DNA from: Candidatus Aminicenantota bacterium
GTDB lineage: Bacteria > Acidobacteriota > Aminicenantia > UBA2199
NCBI GenBank assembly: GCA_011772425.1
Contig: WVZO01000719.1
Location: forward strand, 8,509-49,524
Direction of reading: 5' to 3'
DNA length: 41,016 nt
Numbering within the stretch: position 1 is the first letter of the stretch; each line of letters begins with the position of its first letter. The position numbers and the translations under genes are program-made. Below the pieces are notes generated by a model. The model did not search any database. It saw nothing but the letters and a program-made list of their open reading frames with translations, and had not been told where the DNA came from. Positions 24,526 through 32,928 of this stretch are shown here, piece after piece.

Positions 24526-24777
24526 TTAGCAAAACCCTCCATATTCCGGCTTGGTAAAACAAGCATATTCGATGGTTTCATAGCAATCACTGTCGGTTAC
24601 CGGAGACGGGCACTTGGTTGTAGGTGCACAAATACCGCCATCTGTAGGGCAGTACCTACAACTTGATCCCGGATCCGAATCTTCACCGCCTTTGATATCA
24701 TTCATTTTAGAGATATCCAGGTTGGAAACGGTTTCCTTGCTTAAAGCTAACTTCTTAGAGAATTTTTTTGTTTTCAT
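24526..24777 (-). CDS. Orphan RiPP precursor with double-glycine leader
   Basis: An 83-residue peptide starting MKTKKFSKKLALSKETVSNL and continuing to MNDIKGG (Gly30-Gly31). This leader pattern is typical of class I lanthipeptide-type and related double-glycine natural product precursors of Bacteroidetes and other phyla. The 52-residue core has seven Cys (40, 43, 50, 56, 65, 73, 83) with Thr, Ser, Pro and Gly. AGGAGG precedes the ATG at 24777; an upstream in-frame codon at 24822 is less likely. No dehydratase, cyclase, radical SAM enzyme or peptidase-C39 transporter is in the window, so maturation proteins, if any, are elsewhere. The ABC-like membrane protein to the right is not an obvious exporter for it. 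Confidence 0.7.
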   Translation of the reverse strand: MKTKKFSKKLALSKETVSNLDISKMNDIKGGEDSDPGSSCRYCPTDGGICAPTTKCPSPVTDSDCYETIEYACFTKPEYGGFC

Positions 24778-24878
24778 TTTTCCTCCTTTTTTTTTAGCCT
24801 GATAAGAATCGAACTTGATCAAGCCATATTAATACAGCAATTTCTTTGCCAGGTGGGGTTTTCTATGAAAATCCTTTA

Positions 24879-25038
24879 TTGACAATATTATCGGGATTAT
24901 CATTATTTTTCGGCATTAAAAATAAATCTCCCTATAAGGAAACCGATTAAGGGGCTTTAGGAATTAAACAGTTAATTATTCAAATATATAGGTCATATTG
25001 AAAGTCTCCTTATAGGGAGAAAAGTTCTCCTTATAAGG
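24879..25038 (+). repeat. Three copies of TCTCCYTATARGG beside a promoter-like sequence
   Basis: Copies lie at 24927-24940, 25005-25020 and 25026-25038. The last two are 21 bp apart, two helical turns, and each centres on a near-palindrome (CCTTATAAGG). TTGACA (24879-24884) and CATTAT (24901-24906) with a 16-nt spacer form a possible plus-strand promoter just before them. No plus-strand gene follows before the convergent gene ends at 25091. Confidence 0.45.
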
Positions 25039-25090
25039 CTATTTAGTTCACCCCCTATTTTGACACAGCTACTAAATCAAACCCCTACTC

Positions 25091-27733
25091 TTATTGTCGA
25101 AGGGTTATATATAAAGGATCACTTTCGTGACCGTTATTATCGACGGCGGTCAATGCGTAGGAAACGGTTTGGGGCTGCGATTGCCGAAGGATGTATTCAA
25201 AGGTATTGGCATCAAGTTCTGCCAGGAGTGTGCGATTGATTTGACCCTGGGACCGCGAAACCAGGTAAACCCGGTAAAAAGAGATGACCGTGTTGTTATT
25301 GTTATTCAAGGGATTGGCCTGCCACGATAATACGTTAATGAATTCACTTTGGAGCAGTGACCGGTTCAATCGTGATTGCACTGAAAATTTCAGTGGTGGA
25401 TAGATACCCGGCACATCCGGGGGAGATGCCAGGGGCGATTCCCAGACGCCGCGTCCATAAGTACCTGCCACGATTTTCCCGGCGGTCTTGTGGATTTCCA
25501 TATCCGTAACAATCACATTGGGAAGTCCATTGTCGAAGCGTTTCCAATCTCCTACACCGGATTGAGAATAAAACACCCCTAAATCGGTTCCCACATAGAC
25601 TCCCAGCGAAAAGGGATCGACCTCGATGCAATTGGCGGGGATATTGGGGAGGTCGCCGGATATATCCCACCAGGTGAGACCTCCGTCATCGGTGTAAAAT
25701 ACCTTTGGTTTATCGATTTCATAGAGAATGTGGTACCAGATAAATTTGTTATTCCAGCGGCCGTATCCGCCGACAGTGACCCAGGCGATTTCCGGGTTGT
25801 GGGGATGCAGGGCAATGCCGGTAATAAACGTGGGAAAACCTTCCGTGTTCATCTCGATCCAGGTATTTCCTCCGTCCATGGTTTTGATCAAGGTTGTACC
25901 GTCTGAAGCAAATATGTAATTGGAATTGGCAGGGGAAACCGCCATGACGGTTACCGGTTCCTGGAACATACTTTCACTGATGGTGATACTGGAAAAGCCG
26001 TGGTCGATACTTCTAAAGATGGTTCTTGAAGCGGTATACAGGATTGAAGGGTCGGTAGGGTCCATGACCAACGGGGCAAGCCATGCCATGCCTCCTTCCA
26101 GGTATGTGAAAATATCGCCAAAGCTTCGCCCCCCGTTGGTTGAGCGTGCGAAGCGACCGAATTGCCGAGCGCAATAAATAATTGAGTTGTCATTGGGATC
26201 AATTAAACAGTCAGCGCCATCGCCGCCATATACCGGTGCCCAGGTCTCTTTCAACTGGGAAGAGCCGTTATCCTGGGCACCCAGGACCACCTGTTTGGGG
26301 TCTTGAGGTGAAAGTGCCAGCCGGTACACCTGGTGAATCGCCAGCCCGTTACTGAGGTCTCTCCATGAATCGCCTTCATCTTCGGATTTATGAAGACCAC
26401 CGTCATTGCAGGAGAAAATAGTGGTAGAGCTGCCGGGTAAAAAGGCAAAATCATGATGGTCCACATGCACTTGTGTGCCAAAGATTCGCCAGGTGACACC
26501 GCCGTCAGTGGATTTCCACATGTTTACTGAACCAACATAAACAACATTGGGGTCTGATGGCTTTACATCCAGGATAAGGGCATAGGCACCCTGTCCACCA
26601 AAGTCTGAACCGTCATATTCCCAGCCCAGGAGGTTGGGTGAATTTGCCTGGAGGGTCCAGTTCTCGCCGCTGTCCTGGCTGCGATATATGCCGTAAAGTC
26701 CCCATACCCACCCTTGGTTTGCTATATCGGTGCAATAGAGGGCATACAGGGTTTCCGGGGAAGATGGCGAAACCGCGATGTTGATCCTGCCAATTGCGGG
26801 AGATGGGGCGGGCAGTCCATTGGTTAACCGCCGCCAATTTTCTCCCTCATCTTCGGACTTGTAAATCCCGTTCCCGGCATAGGCTGCGTACCAGGCAGCG
26901 GGGTTGGTGGGATGGATTTCCATATCGTGGAAATCCCCGGCTAGTTTTTGTTCCCAGTTCATACCGCTGTCATAGGTTTTATATATTCCGTTATTGGCGG
27001 CTGCCAGGAGGGTGTTGGGATTAAGGGGGTGCATGATGAGTTTACTGATTTTCCAATTGTCTGCTGTTTCGGGGTTTAGACCGGTGAATTCCCAGGTGCG
27101 GCCCCCATCCGTTGATTTCATGACCCCCAGGCTTAAGGTGCTGCCTCGTTGTTTATCGCCGGTGGCAATGTACATAATATCAGGGTTTTCCGGGTGGATG
27201 ACGATATCGCTGACCCCAAGATTGGGCAGGTAGTCGGTATAGGTAACCCAGGTCTGACCACCGTCGCCGGATTTCCACAATCCGCCGGTGGGTGCGCCGA
27301 CCCAGATAATATTCGTATCCCGTGGATCAAAGGCAATGCAATTGAGACGGCCCAAACCTCCATAATGGCTGTTTCCGGTGGGAACATCAATTGGACCCAG
27401 CGGTGTCCAGTTTGCATTGGCGGCTGTACGGTCAGGACCGAATCTTTCTTTCTTTTCCAGCCATCCTTTCCAGTTGAGGGAAGGATCAAAATACCCATCT
27501 TTATCCAACCGGGTTTTGGTAAACCATTCCCAGCGTTTGAATTGTTTAAAACCTGGTTTTCTTTGTTGTTTTTTATCCATACTCTCGTAAAACCGGGCGG
27601 CTGCTGCGCGGATTTCAAAAAAGGTAGGGTGTTTTTTTTTGGTCAGGGTTTTCCACTCTTGTGCATGGTTAAAGACCGGGTTAAAGAGCAAGACAAAAGC
27701 AAAAACGGCAGTTATTACGATTCTTTTTAACAT
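25091..27733 (-). CDS. Secreted Asp-box/sortilin-like beta-propeller protein
   Basis: An 880-residue exported protein (signal peptide in residues 1-24). It carries about ten Asp-box repeats of the form SxDxGxTW, for example SGDGGQTW, STDGGRTW, SEDEGENW, SQDSGENW, STDGGVTW and TDDGGLTW, each after a strand ending in LYA or YIAT. This is the VPS10/sortilin or BNR-like propeller architecture, often in surface or extracellular enzymes and binding proteins. The last 100 residues resemble a fibronectin-type domain (YALTAVDNNGHES). There is no catalytic set of sialidase Arg residues that I can identify. AAGGAGG precedes the ATG. Confidence 0.8.
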   Translation of the reverse strand: MLKRIVITAVFAFVLLFNPVFNHAQEWKTLTKKKHPTFFEIRAAAARFYESMDKKQQRKPGFKQFKRWEWFTKTRLDKDGYFDPSLNWKGWLEKKERFGPDRTAANANWTPLGPIDVPTGNSHYGGLGRLNCIAFDPRDTNIIWVGAPTGGLWKSGDGGQTWVTYTDYLPNLGVSDIVIHPENPDIMYIATGDKQRGSTLSLGVMKSTDGGRTWEFTGLNPETADNWKISKLIMHPLNPNTLLAAANNGIYKTYDSGMNWEQKLAGDFHDMEIHPTNPAAWYAAYAGNGIYKSEDEGENWRRLTNGLPAPSPAIGRINIAVSPSSPETLYALYCTDIANQGWVWGLYGIYRSQDSGENWTLQANSPNLLGWEYDGSDFGGQGAYALILDVKPSDPNVVYVGSVNMWKSTDGGVTWRIFGTQVHVDHHDFAFLPGSSTTIFSCNDGGLHKSEDEGDSWRDLSNGLAIHQVYRLALSPQDPKQVVLGAQDNGSSQLKETWAPVYGGDGADCLIDPNDNSIIYCARQFGRFARSTNGGRSFGDIFTYLEGGMAWLAPLVMDPTDPSILYTASRTIFRSIDHGFSSITISESMFQEPVTVMAVSPANSNYIFASDGTTLIKTMDGGNTWIEMNTEGFPTFITGIALHPHNPEIAWVTVGGYGRWNNKFIWYHILYEIDKPKVFYTDDGGLTWWDISGDLPNIPANCIEVDPFSLGVYVGTDLGVFYSQSGVGDWKRFDNGLPNVIVTDMEIHKTAGKIVAGTYGRGVWESPLASPPDVPGIYPPLKFSVQSRLNRSLLQSEFINVLSWQANPLNNNNNTVISFYRVYLVSRSQGQINRTLLAELDANTFEYILRQSQPQTVSYALTAVDNNGHESDPLYITLRQ

Positions 27734-27817
27734 TTTGCCTCCTTACAGTGGAAATTTTACAATAAAGTTATTATTTATTCAATAATAAAAAACTAAATCC
27801 ACCCCTGTTTTTTAAAA

Positions 27818-27833
27818 CCACGAAGCCACGAAG
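27818..27833 (+). repeat. Dispersed CCACGAAG repeat
   Basis: An identical copy of the 16-mer at 13355-13370, in the gap before the toxin-antitoxin genes. Confidence 0.6.
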
Positions 27834-27886
27834 TCAGTTGGCAGATAACTTGCCTGACCCCTTATTTTATTATATTATGGTTTAGG

Positions 27887-27915
27887 TTGTAAAAATATTA
27901 TTTTGATATTATAAT
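27887..27915 (+). promoter_or_regulatory. Promoter of the toxin-antitoxin operon, leaderless
   Basis: TTGTAA (27887-27892), a 17-nt spacer and TATAAT (27910-27915), then six bases to the ATG at 27922. No ribosome-binding site is present. Confidence 0.7.
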
Positions 27916-27921
27916 TAATAC

Positions 27922-28143
27922 ATGTTAAAAAAAGAACTTGCCAAAATATTTGAGTTGAATGTAGCCCAACGAATAATGATTGTAGAAGCCATCTGGGACA
28001 GTATTCTCAACAATTCAGAGGATATCCCGGTACCTGAAAGCCAAATAGAGGAACTTGAAAGTCGTCTGAATACTTATTATGAAAACCCTCATGCCGGATC
28101 TTCATGGAATACTGTAAAGGAAAGAATTCTTTCGGGAAATTGA
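27922..28143 (+). CDS. Antitoxin, addiction-module component family
   Basis: A 73-residue protein fitting the family called putative addiction module component (PF09720/TIGR02574): the N-terminal ELNVAQRIMIVEAIWDSI helix is characteristic, followed by a hinge with VPESQIEELESRL and a C-terminal toxin-binding tail ending WNTVKERIL. It is followed without a gap by a ParE/RelE-type toxin gene. The expected transcription start coincides with its ATG. Confidence 0.85.
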   Translation: MLKKELAKIFELNVAQRIMIVEAIWDSILNNSEDIPVPESQIEELESRLNTYYENPHAGSSWNTVKERILSGN

Positions 28144-28442
28144 ACTACCAGATAATTATAACTCCTGAAGCGGAGAAAGATTTAGACGAAGCATTCAAGC
28201 GGTATGAAAAAAACTCGCCTGGTTTGGGGGTAGAATTTTTAAATTGTGTTGATGAATCGTTGAAGGTAATCCAGGATACCCCTGAGATTTACCAAAATGT
28301 ATATAAAAATATAAGGAGAGCTCTTACTCATAGATTTCCATACGGTATTTTTTACATTATCGAAGAAGACGTGATAATTGTTCTTGCGGTCTTTCATGCC
28401 AAAAGAAACCCAAAAATTTGGAAGAAACGACATCCTAAGTAA
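28140..28442 (+). CDS. ParE/RelE-superfamily toxin
   Basis: About 100 residues from a TTG that overlaps the antitoxin stop codon (TTGA). Homologous elements are QIIITPEAEKDLDEA at the N-terminus, the helix YEKNSPGLGVEFL, the strand YKNIRRALTHRFPYGIFY and VLAVFHAKRNPKIW at the end, the usual ParE/RelE order. The TTG start gives the family's normal length and N-terminus. An in-frame ATG at 28104 would add 12 residues inside the antitoxin gene and lacks a ribosome-binding site. Translation is probably coupled to the antitoxin. Confidence 0.85.
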   Translation: MNYQIIITPEAEKDLDEAFKRYEKNSPGLGVEFLNCVDESLKVIQDTPEIYQNVYKNIRRALTHRFPYGIFYIIEEDVIIVLAVFHAKRNPKIWKKRHPK

Positions 28443-28484
28443 GGGAAAATTTTTTATGGATTTCTTGCCTGGTTCCTTTTTTAT

Positions 28485-29048
28485 TTAATCTTTTTCCTTT
28501 TTCTCTTTTTGCGGTTTCTTCTTTACCTTGATTTTTTTAGAATCAAATTTAATATCCGGTGAATCGAGATCGAAATCCATAGTGATATCCAAATCTTCCA
28601 GTATTTTCAAACTCTCTAATCCCTTCAAACCCTCTAATCCTTTTAATACTTCCAAACTTTTTAAGCCCTCTAATTCTTTTAAACTTTCCAATCCTTTCAA
28701 AACTTCTAATCCTTTCAGGCCTTCCAACCTTTTCAGACCTTCTAACCCTTTTAATCCTTGTAAACTTTCTGCCAGGATGTCGTCCAAAGAATCCAGGACT
28801 TCTAAACCTGCCCATTCTTCAAAACCGAAGTCCATGAATTTCAATTCTTCCAGGGGTTTCAGGCTTTGCTCCAGGATTTCCCCGATGTTTTCCAATGCTT
28901 CCAGGCCTGGAAAAAACTCCGGACAATCCACCTTGATGGTGTTACTTTTTTTGTCTTTAGAATCCTTTCCTTCGGGGGGAGTGGACATTAAAAAAAACGT
29001 CATCGAAAACAATAGTAAAAAAACCAGGATAATTTTTACATATTTCAC
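28485..29048 (-). CDS. Secreted protein with a hexapeptide (18-nt) repeat
   Basis: A 187-residue protein with a signal peptide (MKYVKIILVFLLLFSMTFFL). The middle, about residues 95-150, is a tandem hexapeptide of the pattern GLKGLE with variants such as VLKGLE, SLKELE and GLKSLE, encoded by an 18-nt repeat. The end is very Lys-rich (KKIKVKKKPQKEKKEKD). AGGAGG precedes a GTG start. The function is unknown; the Leu/Glu/Lys periodicity suggests a helical or solenoid-like surface filament. It is convergent with the toxin gene. Confidence 0.6.
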   Translation of the reverse strand: MKYVKIILVFLLLFSMTFFLMSTPPEGKDSKDKKSNTIKVDCPEFFPGLEALENIGEILEQSLKPLEELKFMDFGFEEWAGLEVLDSLDDILAESLQGLKGLEGLKRLEGLKGLEVLKGLESLKELEGLKSLEVLKGLEGLKGLESLKILEDLDITMDFDLDSPDIKFDSKKIKVKKKPQKEKKEKD

Positions 29049-29185
29049 GTGAACCTCCTAAGTTATTTTTTTATATACTACTTAGACGAAAGTTTTGGAA
29101 AAAGGTTTACAAGAAAAAAAATTTTTTAATTGTTTCTTGACAAAAGTAAGGGGTCTATGTAACTATAAAGGCTTCAGGATGACGC

Positions 29186-31261
29186 ATGAACATGAAGAAA
29201 AAAAACCTTTTTAAAATATTACCATGGTGTCTTGTTTTGTTTTTTTGCTGTTTTTGTGGGTTAGCCGCTGATCTTCCGGTAAAAGTCCCTGTGGAAAAGG
29301 ATTACAAAGAATTGCCGGAAAATTCCCTTACGCGCAGGCCCAGGGGTATAAAAAATCTTTTTACCATCGGGCAGATTCATGCAGCCATTAGAGGTGGTTT
29401 GCCTGTTGGGTTACACCTTAATTTCACCGGTAAAGAGTATACAAAACTGCTGGACGGTGGAACAATAGATCCCACCCGGATATATGGTAGAGTATATATG
29501 GGACCTTATCCATTCGAGGCCGGGGAAGCTGAGTATACCTATAAGAGGTTCAGGTTGTACAGCGAGATCACAAATGGTAAGGCTCTACTGCCGGTGAAAT
29601 ACCTCCTGGGAGAAGGCGATAATAGTGAAGACTGGACAAACGGAGGCCAGGTGATGGTGAGAATTGCACTCTGGCTTAAAGAGGAGGGAAAAGACCTGAA
29701 CCTGGGGGTATATGATATCATTGTCAGGTTCATGATCAACGAGGGCAGGTTTGTAAAGTGCCCTACCATTATTGAAGGTCCCATGGTCAACATGATACGC
29801 AGCGAGGCCTATGATCAGATGGTGATTTCCTTTAGAACCAGTGAACCGGTGGAATCCGTTGTTGTTATGGATAATGGGAAACGGTTTTCCAGTCACAAGG
29901 CGCTTAAGAAGCATGAAATAAAGGTTTCCGGATTACAGTCGCAAAGGACCTACCGATATTATTTAGAGATAGACAGCTATAAATCCAAAGCGTATACGTT
30001 CCGGTCCGCTCCGCCTCCCGGGAAAGGGTCTGTGGTGTTTGCTTATTCCGGTGACAGCAGGGGAGGAGCGGGTGGAGGAGACTATAACTTTATGGGTGTG
30101 AATTATTTGACCATGGAACGGAATGCCAACCTGGCGTACCGGGAAAAAGCAGAGTTGTTTATTTTCGGTGGAGACCTTATTAACGGTAATACTGCCAGTG
30201 TTGAAGATTTTCGCACACAGATATATGCCTGGAAACAGGCGCTGGCTGGTTTCTGGCATCGCCGGCCCGTATATGCCTGTATGGGAAATCACGAAGCGCT
30301 GCTGCGGGTGTTTGGCAATGCCCTGGGTGAAACCCTGCGCATGGATCGGTGGCCTTATGATACCGAGAGTGCGGAGGCGGTCTTTGCCGATGAACTGGTG
30401 CATCCCCAAAACGGCCCGCACGTTTCCGACCCCCGCCGGCCGTCCTATAAAGAAAACGTTTACTCCTTCCGGTATGGTCCTGTCATGTTTATCGCCTTCA
30501 ACAATAACTATTGGATAACCAAATCCAGGGGTCCGGTGTGGCAGATTCCCCAAAAATACGGTGGTTCACCCGAAGGCTATATCATGCCGGATCAATTGGA
30601 CTGGATAGAAAGAGAACTCCAGGCTGGAGAAAAAGACCCCTCCGTAAAATACATTATCCTTTTTGCCCAGGAGCCTGTATTTCCCAATGGCGGGCATATT
30701 CAAGATTGTATGTGGTATCATGGGAATAACAACGCCCGGGCGTTTACCTATGATACCGGTTCAGGAGAGGTAAAACCAGAAAAAAAAGGAATCATCGAAG
30801 TCCGCAACGACCTTGTCAGGATGGTGGGAAAATGCCGGAAAGTGGCTGCTGTCATGGGTTGTGATGAGCATTCTTATCACAAAGTGTTGATTGACAATGA
30901 TGTGCCTGTGGGTGTCCCCTCAAAGGATGACAAGACCGGGAATGGCCTGGTGTGTAAAGACCAGGAAGCATGCTCTGCTTTAAAAGACTTGAAGTATCCT
31001 ACCTGGTACCTGGTATCCGGAGGCTCCGGTGCCCCTTATTATTCGGAAGAAGAGACTCCATGGAACCGTTACTGGAAGAAAAACCCCAACAGGTACAAAT
31101 CCGAGTCTCATACTTCTATGAAGGGCTGTTACTATTACTCCTCCCAGGAAAATGTCATGATTTTTAAAGCGGACAGTCAGCGGATATCTGTTACTGTAAT
31201 CAATCCGTACGGCGAGATCATCGATAAAATCGACGACCTTATAGCAATCAAGAATCATTAA
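29186..31261 (+). CDS. Secreted calcineurin-like metallophosphoesterase
   Basis: A 691-residue exported protein (signal peptide about 1-28). A domain of about 250 residues, ending in a fibronectin-like strand set as in purple acid phosphatases, precedes the catalytic domain. Metal-binding motifs are in order: GDSRG (Asp290), GGDLINGN (Asp330), MGNHEA (Asn368, His369), a His in FPNGGH and GCDEHSYH (His562). The family hydrolyses phosphomonoesters or diesters; substrate unknown. AGGA lies seven bases before the ATG at 29186. A TTGACA at 29137 with a distant TATAAA (spacer 21) could be the promoter but is poor. Confidence 0.85.
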   Translation: MNMKKKNLFKILPWCLVLFFCCFCGLAADLPVKVPVEKDYKELPENSLTRRPRGIKNLFTIGQIHAAIRGGLPVGLHLNFTGKEYTKLLDGGTIDPTRIYGRVYMGPYPFEAGEAEYTYKRFRLYSEITNGKALLPVKYLLGEGDNSEDWTNGGQVMVRIALWLKEEGKDLNLGVYDIIVRFMINEGRFVKCPTIIEGPMVNMIRSEAYDQMVISFRTSEPVESVVVMDNGKRFSSHKALKKHEIKVSGLQSQRTYRYYLEIDSYKSKAYTFRSAPPPGKGSVVFAYSGDSRGGAGGGDYNFMGVNYLTMERNANLAYREKAELFIFGGDLINGNTASVEDFRTQIYAWKQALAGFWHRRPVYACMGNHEALLRVFGNALGETLRMDRWPYDTESAEAVFADELVHPQNGPHVSDPRRPSYKENVYSFRYGPVMFIAFNNNYWITKSRGPVWQIPQKYGGSPEGYIMPDQLDWIERELQAGEKDPSVKYIILFAQEPVFPNGGHIQDCMWYHGNNNARAFTYDTGSGEVKPEKKGIIEVRNDLVRMVGKCRKVAAVMGCDEHSYHKVLIDNDVPVGVPSKDDKTGNGLVCKDQEACSALKDLKYPTWYLVSGGSGAPYYSEEETPWNRYWKKNPNRYKSESHTSMKGCYYYSSQENVMIFKADSQRISVTVINPYGEIIDKIDDLIAIKNH

Positions 31262-31269
31262 CAATTAAT

Positions 31270-31453
31270 AATTGAGCCTCTTGCAAAAATGCATAATTCG
31301 GTTGAGGGAATACGCATGGGGCGAACACAAGGTTCGCCCCTACGGAGGGGAAATGGGCGTCAACAAGGCGTCTGCCAGCGTAGGGGCAAACCTTGTGTTT
31401 GCCCGGCTAGCACATCAACAATTAATTGAAGGATTTTTACAAGAGGCTCAATT
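31270..31453. mobile_element. MITE-like element of 184 bp
   Basis: Terminal inverted repeats of 21 bp with one mismatch (31270-31290 and 31433-31453; left arm starts AATTGAGCCTCTTG). Inside are two hairpins in inverted orientation to each other: GGGGCGAAC/GTTCGCCCC (31318-31340) and GGGCAAAC/GTTTGCCC (31384-31404). The heptamer ACAATTA occurs just outside both ends (31261-31267 and 31455-31461), one or two bases from the repeats, and may be a target duplication. No transposase frame is present. The left copy overlaps the stop codon of the phosphoesterase gene. Confidence 0.6.
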
Positions 31454-31484
31454 GACAATTATTTTGTCAGCTTATCTGATTGAA

Positions 31485-32564
31485 TTATCTCTTGGGAAAA
31501 GGCCGTCCCCGGTAGTTATTGATGAAGTAGCGCTTAACCAGTTTCGGATTCTGAATAATTTGGTAAAACCCATCCAGGTATTTAAGGCTGCGTTTTTTTA
31601 GATTCTCGGGCAGTGGGGTAAAGTCCTGGAAAAGGGCATAAAATTCATTCTTATGTTTATGAAATATCACAAAGGTTTGGTTAAACTGTTCCAGGCTTTT
31701 GCAGAATCCCCGATATAGGCGTTCTCTTACGGATTTTATGGGAAGATTTGGGTCCGGGCGCGCGTAGTCCACATCGATCAAACCGGCATGATCGAAGTCA
31801 AAGGGTACGGGATAGTATTTTTTTTTATTTTCTTCTTCGATGGTAATCAACTTGATATTGTGACTGGAGCGGATGGACCAATCGACGTTGCCGACCATGT
31901 ACTGGAATACCGAAACCAAAGTAGACGTTGCAAAATCGGTTTGCATCGGGTGGATTTTGGTGAGTTTGCTGGTTTTCCCTTTATTTCGTTTGGCCATTTT
32001 CTTATAATTTTCAATAAAAAACGCGTAATTGGTAAAGGTATTATCTGTTTTTTGGGAATCCACGTATGTGATGTTAGCCAGGCGCACCCGGAAGCTTTTT
32101 TCAGTCAGGAGGTTGTACATTCTATAGATCAGGTATTCCTGGAGATAGTAATATGGATAGGCCTTTGGAGTGTTTTTACAGTGGGTTACCATCTTAAGGG
32201 TTTTTTGGCCTGCAAAGATGGTGTTAGGGGTTTGTTTTTTGTTGAATTTCATTTTAATGGGTGGGACCTGGCATCTGAGGTACAGCCGCCTTAATTTGCC
32301 CCGGGTTCTTATCTGGACATCCAGGGAAATGGTTTTACCTTCGGAATCTATGTAGGACAACTTTGCCGGATGGTACTTTCGTTTATCGCCCCTGTCTTTT
32401 CGGAAGGCTTTGACATCGTATTCCAGGGTTAGTTCCAGGATTTCATTGGACTGGAACAATGGTTCGGTCTCATTTGTTTTTTTATCGGTATTGGTATCTG
32501 CAAGCGCCGGGACCGCCAGGATTATTGTCAAACAAATTATTAATAAGGTTCTTTGTATAGTCAT
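31485..32564 (-). CDS. Secreted CotH-like (kinase-fold) protein
   Basis: A 359-residue exported protein (signal peptide about 1-22, ending PALAD). Its layout resembles distant CotH-type atypical kinases: a TRGKLRR element, PPIKMKFN, a GQKTLKMVTHC strand, YYLQEYLIYRMYNLL, then VFQYMVGNVDWSIRSSHNIKL and a PFDFDHAGLID motif, like the NWD and the DFD loop of CotH. The assignment is by pattern and is tentative. There is no ribosome-binding site; the promoter box ends six bases before the ATG, so a leaderless transcript is likely. Confidence 0.55.
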   Translation of the reverse strand: MTIQRTLLIICLTIILAVPALADTNTDKKTNETEPLFQSNEILELTLEYDVKAFRKDRGDKRKYHPAKLSYIDSEGKTISLDVQIRTRGKLRRLYLRCQVPPIKMKFNKKQTPNTIFAGQKTLKMVTHCKNTPKAYPYYYLQEYLIYRMYNLLTEKSFRVRLANITYVDSQKTDNTFTNYAFFIENYKKMAKRNKGKTSKLTKIHPMQTDFATSTLVSVFQYMVGNVDWSIRSSHNIKLITIEEENKKKYYPVPFDFDHAGLIDVDYARPDPNLPIKSVRERLYRGFCKSLEQFNQTFVIFHKHKNEFYALFQDFTPLPENLKKRSLKYLDGFYQIIQNPKLVKRYFINNYRGRPFPKR

Positions 32565-32570
32565 GTGTTA

Positions 32571-32599
32571 ACTATACAAAAAACAGCGGCTTTTTTCAA
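32571..32599 (-). promoter_or_regulatory. Promoter of the CotH-like gene, leaderless
   Basis: On the minus strand TTGAAA (32599-32594), a 17-nt spacer and TATAGT (32576-32571), then six bases to the ATG at 32564. Confidence 0.65.
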
Positions 32600-32673
32600 G
32601 TTTATTTTTCGGCCGCCACCTTTTTTCCCCTGTATGTGCCCCAAGTAAGAAAGTTAATTCCTAATGTAGAACC

Positions 32674-32752
32674 GGCCCTGCCGCCGTATGAAGGTCGCAG
32701 GGCCTGAAAGCTGAGACCTTTCAGCAAACATTTCATTTGCTTTGTTTTTTGG
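32674..32752 (+). ncRNA. Three abutting hairpins ending in a U-rich tract
   Basis: Stem 1 GGCCCTGC/GCAGGGCC (32674-32704), stem 2 TGAAAG/CTTTCA (32705-32723) and stem 3 GCAAA/TTTGC (32724-32740) follow each other without a spare base, then TTTGTTTTTTGG. This looks like a compact structured RNA or leader ending in a terminator. A 62-residue open frame on the other strand has no support. I do not recognise a known riboswitch. It could also be a remnant of a mobile element. Confidence 0.35.
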
Positions 32753-32850
32753 TAGAGAAAAGAAGGGGTGTCTAATTTTAAATTTTTCACCTGTTCCCTT
32801 TTTTTTTATTTTGAATTACTGTATACTATACCATTAACATAAGGAAAGGT

Positions 32851-32904
32851 ATGATGAATTGCACATATAAAGGATGCAAGAAACTTTGGAGTTTAAATTT
32901 ATAA
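32851..32904 (+). CDS. Possible 17-residue ORF before the lysis-like operon
   Basis: AAGGAAAGGT is directly followed by an ATG frame MMNCTYKGCKKLWSLNL. The CxxxxC resembles the first half of a small zinc-binding finger, so this may be a truncated gene or a leader peptide. Evidence is slight. Confidence 0.2.
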   Translation: MMNCTYKGCKKLWSLNL

Positions 32905-32928
32905 AATATAATTTAGGGAGGCCATGCG

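Noticed and set aside
24229..24529. Two open frames of 60-70 codons between the HU-like gene and the RiPP precursor
   Set aside because: Both cross the long hairpin at 24304-24347, lack ribosome-binding sites and show no protein-like pattern.
25026..25038. CCTTATAAGG palindromes as a terminator of the propeller gene
   Set aside because: No U-run follows on the minus strand and the stem would be AT-rich and weak; repeated phased copies fit operators better.
32602..32790. A 62-codon minus-strand frame before the lysis-like operon
   Set aside because: It is antisense to three contiguous hairpins and has no start signal; the RNA interpretation fits better.
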